Part shown: piece by piece, positions 36,572 through 45,050 of the stretch
Layout: every line of letters begins with the position of its first letter
Position numbering within the stretch: the first letter of the stretch is position 1
Source: Luteimonas huabeiensis HB2
GTDB lineage: Bacteria > Pseudomonadota > Gammaproteobacteria > Xanthomonadales > Xanthomonadaceae
Assembly: GCF_000559025.1 (NCBI RefSeq)
Contig: NZ_JAAN01000030.1
Span: 78,615-142,614 of the forward strand
Direction of reading: 5' to 3'
DNA length: 64,000 nt
The notes under the pieces: generated by a model
What the model was told of the DNA's origin: nothing
What the model saw: the letters and a program-made list of their open reading frames with translations, nothing else
The model's database searches: none
Program-made: the position numbers and the translations under genes

Positions 36572-36916
36572 TCAGCGTAGTCGCTGCGATGTTAGCGGCG
36601 CGCAGCGACCCGCGCGGTGGAGCACGCGCAAGCGCTTCCCGGCCGCCGGCGGCGACGCCGGGGCTGCGCGGAACGGCGGATCGGCAACGACGGCCGGCCA
36701 CGGCGAGGCGCCCGCCGCCGGCATCGGCGCGGGCGCACCGACCCGCGCCAGCGCGCCGGCCGACATCATCCAGCCCCACTGCCGCATCGACACCCGGATC
36801 GCGGGGCCCAGCGCGTACGCCGCCGGCGCCGGCGCGGCCGCCGGTGCGGACGAGGCCGCCGTCGCCGCGAGCAGCAGCGACAGCAGACCCGCATCGAAGG
36901 GGACGATGCGCGGCAT
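36572..36916 (-). CDS. small hypothetical exported protein
   Basis: A 114-aa frame with a signal-peptide-like N-terminus (MPRIVPFDAGLLSLLLAATAASSAPA), AGGAAA Shine-Dalgarno-like sequence, and an Ala/Pro-rich body with no recognisable domain. It is on the minus strand upstream of osmC. In DNA this GC-rich a frame of this size can arise by chance, so the call is tentative. Confidence 0.35.
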   Translation of the reverse strand: MPRIVPFDAGLLSLLLAATAASSAPAAAPAPAAYALGPAIRVSMRQWGWMMSAGALARVGAPAPMPAAGASPWPAVVADPPFRAAPASPPAAGKRLRVLHRAGRCAPLTSQRLR

Positions 36917-37003
36917 CGATCGGGTTTCCTGGTCGGTTCGCTCATTTGCAGATGCCCGCGCGGCATGAAGGGTCGCAGCGCAAGGCATGCGTAGACTCGC
37001 GGC

Positions 37004-37429
37004 ATGGACGCCGTGTCCCCGCCGCTCGCCGCCGCGCTGGCCGACCTCGTGCTGGCGGTGCATGCCGGCATCGCCGCCTTCGCCGTGGGCATGCTGCTGG
37101 CGGTGCTGGTCGGCGGGCCGCGCGGCTGGGCCTGGGTACGCCGGCCCGGGTTGCGCTGGCTGCACCTGGCGTTGCTGGCGACCGTGGCGGTGCAGGCCTG
37201 GCTGGGCCGCCTGTGCCCGCTCACCCTGTGGGAACAGGCGCTGCGCGCGCGCGCCGGACAACGCACGCACGGCGAATCGTTCGTCGAGCACTGGCTGTCG
37301 CGCGTGCTGTTTTTCGAGGCGCCCTGGTGGGCCTTCGTGGCCGCCTACACCGCCCTGGTCGGGCTGGCCGCGTTCGCCTGGTGGCGATGGCCCCCGGCCC
37401 GGCGCCGGCGGGGCCCGGGCGGCCGCTGA
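37004..37429 (+). CDS. DUF2784-domain membrane protein
   Basis: A 141-aa protein with four helices (~8-38, 47-68, 90-108, 110-128). The block LCPLTLWEQALRARAG (70-85) followed by SFVEHWLSRVLFF is the DUF2784 hallmark. Function unknown. Right after its stop codon is an A6C-loop-GT6 hairpin (37429-37446) that could end transcription or belong to the HU promoter region. Confidence 0.85.
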   Translation: MDAVSPPLAAALADLVLAVHAGIAAFAVGMLLAVLVGGPRGWAWVRRPGLRWLHLALLATVAVQAWLGRLCPLTLWEQALRARAGQRTHGESFVEHWLSRVLFFEAPWWAFVAAYTALVGLAAFAWWRWPPARRRRGPGGR

Positions 37430-37458
37430 AAAAACCCTTGTTTTTTTGCGTTTTCCTA

Positions 37459-37487
37459 TTGGCGCAAGCCCGGACATGGCCTACATT
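37459..37487 (+). promoter_or_regulatory. promoter of the HU gene
   Basis: TTGGCG (37459-37464) and TACATT (37482-37487) are spaced by 17 bp and preceded by an unusually AT-rich tract from 37429. The predicted leader is ~50 nt. This is the best sigma-70-like promoter in the window, consistent with a highly expressed gene. Confidence 0.65.
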
Positions 37488-37543
37488 TCGCGTGCCGGCT
37501 GGGTTCGGCCGACATTCCAACCATCCTCTACGGAACAGGACAC

Positions 37544-37933
37544 ATGGCGAAGAAAGCAACCAAGGTGGCGAAGAAGGCCGCTGCACCGAAGAAGGCCGCC
37601 GCCAAGCCGGCCGCCCCGAAGGCGATCAAGGAGCCGCTGAGCAAGTCCGGCCTGGTCGCGCACATCGCCGACGCCAGCGGCGTCGTCGCCCGGGACGTTC
37701 GTGCCGTGCTCTCCGCGCTGGAAGGCGCGATCCACGGTTCGATCAGCAAGAAGGGCCACGGTTCGTTCACCCTGCCGGGCGTGCTGAAGATCACCTCGGT
37801 CAAGGTGCCGGCCAAGCCGAAGCGCAAGGGCATCAACCCCTTCACCAAGGAAGAGCAGTGGTTCGCCGCCAAGCCCGCCTCGGTCAAGGTCAAGGTGCGC
37901 CCGCTCAAGAAGCTCAAGGACGCCGCCGCCTGA
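37544..37933 (+). CDS. HU-family DNA-binding protein with a Lys/Ala-rich N-terminal tail
   Basis: A nucleoid protein of 129 aa against ~90 for typical HU. Residues 1-~31 are a Lys/Ala/Pro-rich, histone-H1-like tail (AKKATKVAKKAAAPKK). Residues ~32-120 form the HU core: LSKSGLVAHIADASGV, VLSALEGAIHGSISKKG, SFTLPGVLKITSVKVPAKPKRKGINPFTKEE, where the arm would grip DNA. This tailed form is known in Xanthomonadaceae. Followed by an excellent terminator. Confidence 0.95.
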   Translation: MAKKATKVAKKAAAPKKAAAKPAAPKAIKEPLSKSGLVAHIADASGVVARDVRAVLSALEGAIHGSISKKGHGSFTLPGVLKITSVKVPAKPKRKGINPFTKEEQWFAAKPASVKVKVRPLKKLKDAAA

Positions 37934-37957
37934 GGCGCGCGCTCCCGTAGGTCGCCG

Positions 37958-37994
37958 GGCCGGTCCGCTCTTGCGAGCGACCGGCCTTTTTTTT
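37958..37994 (+). terminator. intrinsic terminator of the HU gene
   Basis: A stem GGCCGGT(C)CGCTC / GAGCGACCGGCC with one bulged base and a TTGC loop is followed by eight Ts, 25 bp after the HU stop codon. Confidence 0.9.
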
Positions 37995-38436
37995 GTGGTT
38001 CCTCTCCGATTGCCGGACGGCTTCGTTCCACGGTCGCGGACCGTCGTGCGGGGCGTGGCCGTTTACGCGGCGTCGTCCTGACGCCCTGCCCAGGGGACAG
38101 CGCTCACCGCAACGTCTGCTTCAGCGCTTCGGACGCGGGTCCCGCGTCCTGCGGAATCCGGCAGACCGCGGTGCGGGACCGCGGCCTACGACAGGCCGTC
38201 ACGACGCCCTGCCCATTCGCGGCGCCGGCACCTCATTTCATGCTGCCGATATCGCGATCGCTCGCCGCGCCTTCGAGCATCAGCGTGGCTTCTTCGACTC
38301 GCGCGGCCGCAGCACGGTTCGCCGGCGCCGGGGACCATCGCCCCATCCCGGGCGCGATGGCATACGCTCCATCCGCGGTTCGGCCGCTTCTGGCTATCCT
38401 GCGGCCTCGCTTCGCCCCCACAACGGAAAAACCACC
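37995..38436. other. non-coding gap with palindromes between HU and the TerB-like gene
   Basis: About 440 bp with no convincing gene. It holds a 9-bp palindrome GGACGCGGG-T-CCCGCGTCC at 38131-38149, a CCGCGG-7-CCGCGG inverted repeat at 38166-38184, and a 13-bp direct repeat GACGCCCTGCCCA at 38080-38092 and 38203-38215. A TATCCT -10-like element near 38394 probably belongs to the TerB-like gene. It may be a REP-like remnant or an undescribed small RNA; nothing distinguishes the two by eye. Confidence 0.6.
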
Positions 38437-39126
38437 ATGAAACTGCAGGGCTTCCTCGATCACCTTCTCAAGTCCGCCCAGGGCGGCGGCGCGCCGGCGA
38501 CGCCGGCCGGCCGCGATCCCGCCGCCGGCGGCAACGGCGGCGCATTGGACGGACTGGGCGGCCTGCTCAACGCGGACTTCGGCCGCGGCGCGCTCAGCGG
38601 CGGTGCGCTCGGGCTGCTGCTCGGACGCAACAAGACCACCCGCAAGCTGGCCACCTACGGCGGGCTGGCCGCGATCGGGGTGATGGCCTACAAGGCCTAC
38701 GGCGACTACCAGCGCCAGCAGTCCGGCCGCGCCGGCGAGCCGGCCACCGTGGACCGGCTGCCGCCGCCGCAGGCGGAGCTGCACAGCGAGGCGATCCTGC
38801 GCGCGATCGTCGCCGCGGCCAAGGCCGACGGCCATATCGACGCGCGCGAGCGCGAGGTCATCGAGGGCGAGTTCCGGCGCCTCGATGCCGACGCCGAGGT
38901 GCGGCAATGGCTGCAGGCCGAACTGGAGAAGCCGCTCGATCCGGCCGAGGTCGCCGCCGCCGCATCGAGCCCGGAGATCGCGTCGGAGATGTATCTCGCC
39001 AGCCTGCTGGTCGCCGACGAGCAGAGCTTCATGGAGCGCGCCTACCTGGACGAACTGGCGCGCAAGCTCGGCATCGACGACGCGTTGAAGGCGCGGCTGG
39101 AAGCGCAGTTGCAGAGGCCGGCCTGA
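38437..39126 (+). CDS. TerB/YebE-like (DUF533) membrane-associated protein
   Basis: A 229-aa protein. The N-terminal third is Gly-rich with a glycine-zipper-like hydrophobic stretch (LSGGALGLLLGRNKTTRKLATYGGLAAIGVMAYKA, ~53-87 in outline). The C-terminal half (~118-225) is a TerB-like helical domain: AILRAIVAAAKADGHIDAREREVIE and FMERAYLDELARKLGID, repeating acidic metal-binding-like loops. Same architecture as E. coli YebE; function unknown. Confidence 0.88.
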   Translation: MKLQGFLDHLLKSAQGGGAPATPAGRDPAAGGNGGALDGLGGLLNADFGRGALSGGALGLLLGRNKTTRKLATYGGLAAIGVMAYKAYGDYQRQQSGRAGEPATVDRLPPPQAELHSEAILRAIVAAAKADGHIDAREREVIEGEFRRLDADAEVRQWLQAELEKPLDPAEVAAAASSPEIASEMYLASLLVADEQSFMERAYLDELARKLGIDDALKARLEAQLQRPA

Positions 39127-39203
39127 GATCCGGCGCGGGGCGGTCGGTGGCGCTGCCAGCGTGTATCGACCCGGGCTTCACCGGAGCCGGCTAGGCTGTC
39201 GGG

Positions 39204-39812
39204 GTGCAAGCGCCTTCCCCTCCGTCGCCGCGCCGCGACTACCGCGCCGCCGCGAACCGCCTCGTCGGCTGGACGGTCTTCCTGCTGCTGGCCGGGTTCG
39301 CGGCCTCCTGGGCGTGGCGGCAGCCGTTCATGGCGGCGGTGCGGATGGGCCTCGAACTCTCGCGCATGCCGCCGCCCGATGCGCTGGCGATGCCCGTGCG
39401 CGGCGTGGACGCGGCGCGCGTGGCCGACACCTACGGCGCTGCGCGCGGGCGCGACCGCACCCACGAGGGCGTGGACATCTTCGCCCCCCGCGGCACCGAA
39501 GTGCTCAGCGCCACGCCGGGCATCGTCGCCTCGATCCGCGAAACCGGCCTGGGCGGCCGCCAGGTGTGGGTGATCGGGCCGGCGCGGCAGCGCCACTACT
39601 ACGCCCACCTCGACGACTGGGCGCCGGATCTGGCCGAGGGCGACGTGGTGCTGACCGGCGACGTGCTCGGCTACGTCGGCGACACCGGCAACGCGCGCGG
39701 CACGCCGCCGCACCTGCACTACGGGGTGTACGCCAGCGGCGGCGCGTACGACCCGCTGCCGCTGCTGCGCGAGGGCGCGCGGCGCGCGGCGGCGCTGGAG
39801 ACGGCGCAGTGA
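39204..39812 (+). CDS. M23/LytM-domain peptidase, membrane anchored
   Basis: A 202-aa protein with one N-terminal membrane segment (~18-38) and a LytM domain (~85-185). Zinc ligands H87 and D91 in THEGVDIFAPRG and H172 in PHLHYGVY, plus H135 in YYAHLDDW, are all present, so it should be an active peptidoglycan endopeptidase. The start is GTG 39204, close after a TAGGCT -10-like box, suggesting a nearly leaderless message. Confidence 0.88.
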   Translation: MQAPSPPSPRRDYRAAANRLVGWTVFLLLAGFAASWAWRQPFMAAVRMGLELSRMPPPDALAMPVRGVDAARVADTYGAARGRDRTHEGVDIFAPRGTEVLSATPGIVASIRETGLGGRQVWVIGPARQRHYYAHLDDWAPDLAEGDVVLTGDVLGYVGDTGNARGTPPHLHYGVYASGGAYDPLPLLREGARRAAALETAQ

Positions 39813-39889
39813 GCGAGCGCGCATCGACGCCCCGACCCGGCGCGGTTAGCATCGGCCCGACCGGGACGGCCCGGCCACGCGGAGCGGCG

Positions 39890-40321
39890 ATGGACAAGCG
39901 GTTCTGGATCTGCGGCCTGATGACGACGCTGGCGGCGATGCTGCTCGGCGCGGTGGTGCACGGCTGGCTGCTGCGCGCCGACTATCTCGCCCTGGCCGAG
40001 CTGTACCGTACCCAGGCCGAGGCCAACGCGCGCCTGGGCTGGATCGTGCTGGCCTACGCGCTGATCGGCTTCGGCATGACCTGGCTGTTCCGCCGCCTGT
40101 ACCCGCAGCCCGAAGCGCGCGCCCGCGACGGCCTGCGCTTCGGCCTGGCGCTGGCCCTGGTCTCGTTCGTGCCCTGGCACCTGCTGGCCTACGTCGGCCA
40201 GCCGCTGCCGCTGGGGCTGATGCTGCGCCAGGTCGCGCTGGACCTGCTGGCGATGCTGCTGCTGGGCCTGCTGCTGGTCTGGCTGCGGCCCAACCGCAGC
40301 GCGCTCACCCTGCCGCGCTGA
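39890..40321 (+). CDS. four-helix membrane protein, unknown function
   Basis: A 143-aa protein with about four hydrophobic segments (~6-28, 45-65, 78-100, 108-132). GGAGCGG precedes the start. No domain is recognised. It lies 77 bp after the M23 gene and 43 bp before a lipoprotein gene on the same strand. Confidence 0.75.
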   Translation: MDKRFWICGLMTTLAAMLLGAVVHGWLLRADYLALAELYRTQAEANARLGWIVLAYALIGFGMTWLFRRLYPQPEARARDGLRFGLALALVSFVPWHLLAYVGQPLPLGLMLRQVALDLLAMLLLGLLLVWLRPNRSALTLPR

Positions 40322-40364
40322 ACCTTCGCGCTCCATGCTCTCCGCCGGCCATCCGAACGCCCCC

Positions 40365-41084
40365 ATGCCCATGCGCCCCGTCCCGACCGTGCTGCTGCTT
40401 TCCCTGCTCCTGCTGAGCGCGTGCGGCGAACGCGCGAGCGAGCGCGAGCGCCACCGCGCCGGTGCCGAAGCGGAAGCCGCGCTGCCGGCGCCCGCGGCCG
40501 GCGGCGGCAGCGTCACCGGCATGCCGAGCGCGCCGGGCCCGGGCAACGTCCCGCTGGGCGGGGAACCGCCGGCGGAGCCGTGGATGCAGGCCGACGGGCG
40601 CTTCGGCCTGCCGCCGCTGGAGGACGAACCGGAAGCGGGCCTGATCGACGGGATGCCGGCGGCACCGGACGCGTCCGTCGCCGTCCCGGCCGCCGACGCG
40701 CCCTCCCCCGAGGCCGACCGCGACCGGGCGGCGGCGGTCGTGCGCGACTACTACGCCGCGATCCAGGCGCGCGACTACCCGCGCGCCTACGCGCTGTGGT
40801 CGGACGGCGGCCGCAGCAGCGGCCAGTCGCCGGAGCAGTTCGCCGCCGGTTTCGCGACCACCCGCTCGGTCGAGTTGCGGCTCGGCGCGCCCGGCGAGGT
40901 CGAGGGCGCGGCGGGCTCGCGCTACGTGGAGGTGCCGGTGTCGCTGACCGCGCAGCAGGACGACGGCAGCGTGCGCCGCTACGCCGGCCGCTACGTGCTG
41001 CGCCGCGCGGTGGTCGACGGCGCCAGCGACGACCAGCGCGCCTGGCGCATCGCCTCGGCGGAGCTGCGCGAAGTGCGGCTGTAG
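40365..41084 (+). CDS. lipoprotein, unknown function
   Basis: A 239-aa protein whose start MPMRPVPTVLLLSLLLLSACGE contains a clean lipobox LSAC. A low-complexity Pro/Ala/Glu linker follows to ~125, then a compact C-terminal domain (AAAVVRDYYAAIQARDYPRAYALW onward) that looks like an NTF2-like/SnoaL-type alpha+beta fold. A start ten codons upstream is possible but would bury the signal. Convergent with the ABC operon. Confidence 0.72.
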   Translation: MPMRPVPTVLLLSLLLLSACGERASERERHRAGAEAEAALPAPAAGGGSVTGMPSAPGPGNVPLGGEPPAEPWMQADGRFGLPPLEDEPEAGLIDGMPAAPDASVAVPAADAPSPEADRDRAAAVVRDYYAAIQARDYPRAYALWSDGGRSSGQSPEQFAAGFATTRSVELRLGAPGEVEGAAGSRYVEVPVSLTAQQDDGSVRRYAGRYVLRRAVVDGASDDQRAWRIASAELREVRL

Positions 41085-41173
41085 GCATCCGCCGCCGTCG
41101 CCGAGCGCCGCCGCCCGGGCGCCGGAGCCGGCCCGCAGCGGCGGCGGCGCGAGCCGGTCGCGCGAACGCGGCC

Positions 41174-42271
41174 TCAGTCCAGCCGCTTGCGGAAGCGCCC
41201 GATCGCCAGCGCCATCGTGACCGCGGTGAAGGCGCACAGCGCCAGGATCGAGGGCCACAGTTCCCACAGGCTGGCGCCGCGCAGCATCACCCCGCGCACC
41301 AGGCGCAGGAACTGCGTCATCGGCAGGATCTCCGCGCCCCACTGCACCACGTCGGGCATGCCGGCGAAGGGGAACATGAAGCCCGAGATCAGGATCGAGG
41401 GCAGGAACACCAGCATCGTCACCTGGATCGCCTGGAACTGGGTGCCGGCGCGGGTCGAGATCAGCAGGCCCATCGCCAGGTTGGCGAAGATCAGCAGCAG
41501 CGAGGCGATGTACACGTCGAGCAGGCTGCCGCGCAGCGGCACGTCGAAGAACCAGATGCCCAGCGCCAGGATCAGCGTGGTCTGGATCAGGCCGATCGCG
41601 GCGTACGGCAGCACCTTGCCGATCATCAGCTCGGCGCGCGCCAGCGGCGTGGCGATCAGCAGCTCCATGTTGCCGCGCTCGCGCTCGCGCACGATCGCCA
41701 TCGCGGTGAACATGGTCATGGTCATGGTGAGGATGATGCCGATCAGTCCCGGCACGATGTTGACCGCCGAGCGCCGCTCCGGGTTGTAGAAGCTGACCAC
41801 CTGGATGGGCGGTTCGCCGCGCGCGGCGCGGCGGCCGTCCGGGCCTTCCAGCGGCAGCTGCGCGATCTGGTTGGCCGCGGCCTGGACCACGGTGTCGGTG
41901 CCGTCGACCATCACCTGCAGCGCGGGGCGGCCGTCGGCCAGCCGGCGCTCGAAATCGGGCGGGATCGCGATGCCCACGCTGATCTCGCCCCGGCGCAGCA
42001 TCTCGACCAGTTGCTGCGGGCTGGCGACCGCGCCGACGGTCTCGACCACGCCGGTGGCCTGGATGTCCATGACCGCGGCGCGCGAGGTGGCGGTGAGCGC
42101 CTGGTCGGCGATCGCCGCGTCCAGGCCGCGCGGGTTGTAGTTGATCGCGTAGCCGAACAGCAGCAGATCGACCACCGGGATCAGCACGATCATCACCAGG
42201 CTGATGCGGTCGCGGCCGAGCTGGCGCAGTTCCTTGGCGACCACGGCCCACAGGCGGCGCAGATGCCTCAT
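41174..42271 (-). CDS. ABC-2 type export permease (YbhS/YbhR-like)
   Basis: A 365-aa permease with one N-terminal helix (~22-42), a large extracytoplasmic domain to ~170, and five C-terminal helices; AIVRERERGNMELLIATPLARAELMIGK and PSILISGFMFPFAGMP are typical ABC2_membrane_3 segments. It starts with an overlap on the ATPase stop (ATGA). Partner of the ATPase and the membrane-fusion lipoprotein in a YbhGFSR-type exporter. Confidence 0.93.
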   Translation of the reverse strand: MRHLRRLWAVVAKELRQLGRDRISLVMIVLIPVVDLLLFGYAINYNPRGLDAAIADQALTATSRAAVMDIQATGVVETVGAVASPQQLVEMLRRGEISVGIAIPPDFERRLADGRPALQVMVDGTDTVVQAAANQIAQLPLEGPDGRRAARGEPPIQVVSFYNPERRSAVNIVPGLIGIILTMTMTMFTAMAIVRERERGNMELLIATPLARAELMIGKVLPYAAIGLIQTTLILALGIWFFDVPLRGSLLDVYIASLLLIFANLAMGLLISTRAGTQFQAIQVTMLVFLPSILISGFMFPFAGMPDVVQWGAEILPMTQFLRLVRGVMLRGASLWELWPSILALCAFTAVTMALAIGRFRKRLD

Positions 42272-43227
42272 GCGGCCTCCGCGCGCTCGTCGCGCCGGGT
42301 CGCGGCGACGAACACGTCCTCGAGGTTGGGCGCGACCGGGCGCACCTGCGCCTGCAGCCCCGCCTGGCGCAGCGCGCCGGCCAGCGCGTCCGCGCCGCGG
42401 GCGCCCGGCGCGGTCAGCACGCGCAGGCTGTTGCCGATCTGGGCCACGCTGAGCACGCCCGGCTGGCCGACCAGCGCCTGCTGCGCGCGGCGCGGCTGCG
42501 GCGCCAGCACCTCGACGCTGCGACCGTCCAGCGCCGCGGCGAGCTCCCCCGGCGCCCCATCGGCGACCAGCGCGCCGCGGTCGAGGATCGCGATGCGGTG
42601 GCAGCGTTCGGCCTCGTCCATGTAGTGGGTGGAGACCAGCAACGTGGTGCCGCCGTCGGCCAGCTCGAAGAGCTTCTCCCAGAAATCGCGCCGCGATTCC
42701 GGGTCCACCGCGCTGGTCGGCTCGTCGAGGAACAGCAGCTCCGGGCGGTGGATCACCGCGCCGGCCAGCGCCAGGCGCTGCTTCTGCCCGCCGCTCATGG
42801 TGCCGGCGAGCTGCTTCTGGCGGTCGGCGAAGCGGTACAGCTCGACGAGCTCGTCCACGCGCTGGCGGGTCTCGCGCCGCGACAGCCCGTACACGGCGGC
42901 CAGGAATTCCAGGTTCTCGCGCACCGTCAGGTCCTCGAACAGCGAGAACTTCTGCGTCATGTAGCCGATCCGCAGGCGCAGCGCATCGGCCTGGTCCGGG
43001 ATGCGCAGGCCCAGCACCTCGATCTCGCCCTCGCTCGGGGTCAGCAGGCCGCAGAGCATGCGGATGGTGGTCGACTTGCCCGAGCCGTTCGGGCCGAGGA
43101 AGCCGTAGACGCTGGCGCGCGGCACGGTCAGGTCCACGTGGTCGACCGCGAGCAGCCCGCCGAAGCGCTTGGCCAGGCCGCGCGCGCGGATCGCGGCGTC
43201 GCCGGCGGCGGGCGCCTCAGCGATCAC
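42268..43227 (-). CDS. ABC transporter ATP-binding protein (YbhF-like)
   Basis: A 319-aa ATPase with a single nucleotide-binding domain: Walker A GPNGSGKST (45-53), Q-loop TQKFSLF, signature MSGGQKQRLALAG (144-156), Walker B LLFLDEP (164-170) and H-loop STHYMDEAERC. E. coli YbhF has two fused domains; this protein has one. The C-terminal ~80 residues form a DUF4162-like tail. It overlaps the HlyD-like gene by 11 bp. Confidence 0.95.
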   Translation of the reverse strand: MIAEAPAAGDAAIRARGLAKRFGGLLAVDHVDLTVPRASVYGFLGPNGSGKSTTIRMLCGLLTPSEGEIEVLGLRIPDQADALRLRIGYMTQKFSLFEDLTVRENLEFLAAVYGLSRRETRQRVDELVELYRFADRQKQLAGTMSGGQKQRLALAGAVIHRPELLFLDEPTSAVDPESRRDFWEKLFELADGGTTLLVSTHYMDEAERCHRIAILDRGALVADGAPGELAAALDGRSVEVLAPQPRRAQQALVGQPGVLSVAQIGNSLRVLTAPGARGADALAGALRQAGLQAQVRPVAPNLEDVFVAATRRDERAEAA

Positions 43228-44176
43228 GATCGAACTCCACCCGCAACGGCAGCCCCGCCGGCAGGTCGCCGGCGTCCTCCAGCTCCACCTCGGCCAGGTA
43301 GCTCAGGCGCGCGGCGTCCTCGCCGCTGAGCGCGTAGTACGGGGTGAAGGTCGGCTCGCTGCGGATCATGCGCACGCGCCCGGCGTAGGCGCGCTCGCCC
43401 CCGGCGCCGACCCGCACCGTGGCGCGGTCGCCGACGGCGACGCCGGCGCGCAGCGGTTCCGGCACGTAGACGCGGGCATAGGGCCGTTCGCCGACCAGCA
43501 GCACCGCCAGCGGCGCGCCGACCGGCGCCTCGTCGCCGAGCCGGTACGGCAGGCTGTCCACGCGGCCGGCGCGCGGGGCGACCACGTCGAGCCGGCCGCT
43601 CGCGAACGACTGCGCCTCGAGTTGCGCCTCGGCCGCGGCCAGCGCGGCCTCGGCCTGGGCGATCTGCTCCGGGCGCACGCCGTTGCGCAGCTCGTCCAGC
43701 GCCGCCTGCGCGGCGGCGACCTGCGCATCGGCGTTGCCGGCGGCGGCGCGCGCGCGATCGACGTCGGCCGCGGACACCAGCCGCTGCGCGCCCAGTGGCT
43801 GCAGGCGGCGGTAGTAGGCGGCGGCGTCGCGGGCCTGCGCCTGCGCGGCGGCGAGGTTGGCGCGGGCCTGCGCGAGGTCTTCGCTGCGGGCGCCGTTGCG
43901 CAGCTCCTCCAGCGCCTGGCGCTGGCGCGCGACCTCGGCGCGGGCGGCGGCGAGCTGGGCGTCGCCGCGGGTGCGCTCCAGGGTCAGCACGCGCGCGCCG
44001 GCCTCCACCCGCTGGCCTTCGCGCACGGCGATGTCGACGATGCGCTCGGCGGCCGGGGCCGGCAGGGTGATGCGGTCGTACTCGAGCGTGCCCAGCGCCT
44101 GCGGCGCCGTCGGCGCGCAGGCGGCCAGCAGGCCGGCCAGCAGCGGCGCCAGGAAGAGACGCGGCGAACGGGTCAT
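43217..44176 (-). CDS. HlyD/YbhG-family membrane-fusion lipoprotein
   Basis: A 319-aa periplasmic adaptor. Lipobox LLAAC (C20), a first lipoyl half (IVDIAVREGQRVEAGARVLTLE), a long coiled-coil hairpin (~75-195) with two matching ALEELRNGARSEDLAQA / ALDELRNGVRPEQIAQA repeats, a second lipoyl half (VVAPRAGRVDSLPYRLGDEAPVG), then a beta-barrel. ATGA overlap with the TetR gene. It would bridge the ABC exporter to an outer-membrane channel. Confidence 0.93.
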   Translation of the reverse strand: MTRSPRLFLAPLLAGLLAACAPTAPQALGTLEYDRITLPAPAAERIVDIAVREGQRVEAGARVLTLERTRGDAQLAAARAEVARQRQALEELRNGARSEDLAQARANLAAAQAQARDAAAYYRRLQPLGAQRLVSAADVDRARAAAGNADAQVAAAQAALDELRNGVRPEQIAQAEAALAAAEAQLEAQSFASGRLDVVAPRAGRVDSLPYRLGDEAPVGAPLAVLLVGERPYARVYVPEPLRAGVAVGDRATVRVGAGGERAYAGRVRMIRSEPTFTPYYALSGEDAARLSYLAEVELEDAGDLPAGLPLRVEFDRDR

Positions 44177-44961
44177 GCGGGCAGCTCCAGTCCAGTGTCG
44201 AGCAACGCCAGCGCGTGGCGGCGGATGTCCTCGACGCCGAGGTCGTCGGCGCCGAACAGCGCCCGCCAGATCGGCAGGCCGGCGGCGGGAAACAGGGTCA
44301 GCCCGACCAGCGAGACCATCAGCAGGCGCGGCTCCAGCGCGGGATTGAGCCGGCCGGCCGCCTGCTCGGCGGCGATGCGCGCGGCCATCACCGTGGCGAT
44401 CTCGGGCGCCAGCCGCGTCGTCAGCAGGTCGCGCAGGCTGCCGCCCTCGCTGACCGCCTCGCGGATCCACAGCGCCGGCAGCCAGGGGTGGCGCGCGACC
44501 AGGGCGCAGATGCGATCGACGAAGGCGACCAGCACCTCGCCCAGGCCGGCATCCTCCATGCCCAGCAGGGTGTCGCGCACCTCGAAGAACACCGGCATCA
44601 GGCGCTCGGCGATCACCGCGTCGCGCAGCCCGGCGGCGTCGTGGAAGTAGTAGTGCAGCAGCGCCGGGGTCACCTCCGCCTCGGCGGCGATGTCGCGCAG
44701 GGTGGTGGCGGCGATGCCGCGCCGGACGTAGCAGGCGAGCGCGGCATCCAGCGCGCGGGCGCGGCGGTCGGCATCGCCGCTGGGGCGGCCCGGATGGCGG
44801 CGTCCGGCCGCGCCCTGCGGCGTCGCGCCCCGCGGGGTCCCGGCTGCGCCGGCCGGGGCCGGGAGCGCCGCGGACGGCGGCTCGGGCGAGGCCGCGCGCG
44901 GGCGCCCGGACGAGGCGGGAGGCGGCTTCCTGGACGGCGGCTTGCGGGGGGATCGAGGCAT
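44173..44961 (-). CDS. TetR-family regulator of the export operon (CecR-like)
   Basis: A 262-aa repressor-type protein: a disordered Pro/Arg-rich N-terminal extension (~1-62), TetR helix-turn-helix (~65-112: ALDAALACYVRRGIAATTLRDIAAEAEVTPALLHYYF), and a helical ligand domain. It is the first gene of a four-gene coupled operon with order TetR-HlyD-ATPase-permease, as in E. coli cecR-ybhGFSR. An operator-like palindrome lies 10 bp upstream. An ATG further downstream could shorten the extension. Confidence 0.9.
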   Translation of the reverse strand: MPRSPRKPPSRKPPPASSGRPRAASPEPPSAALPAPAGAAGTPRGATPQGAAGRRHPGRPSGDADRRARALDAALACYVRRGIAATTLRDIAAEAEVTPALLHYYFHDAAGLRDAVIAERLMPVFFEVRDTLLGMEDAGLGEVLVAFVDRICALVARHPWLPALWIREAVSEGGSLRDLLTTRLAPEIATVMAARIAAEQAAGRLNPALEPRLLMVSLVGLTLFPAAGLPIWRALFGADDLGVEDIRRHALALLDTGLELPA

Positions 44962-44970
44962 GGCGAATAA

Positions 44971-44992
44971 ATTAATTCATCCATCAATTAAT
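44971..44992. promoter_or_regulatory. candidate TetR operator
   Basis: A 22-bp inverted repeat with arms ATTAATT and AATTAAT flanking a near-symmetric CATCCATC centre, in strikingly AT-rich sequence within a GC-rich genome. It sits directly upstream of the TetR gene and 58 bp from phoH, so it could govern both directions. Autoregulation is the usual arrangement for this family. Confidence 0.7.
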
Positions 44993-45050
44993 ACAAGGAA
45001 CGCGACATGAACGCCGCGCCCCGGCAGCGGTGGGTTAACCTCGCCGCCCT

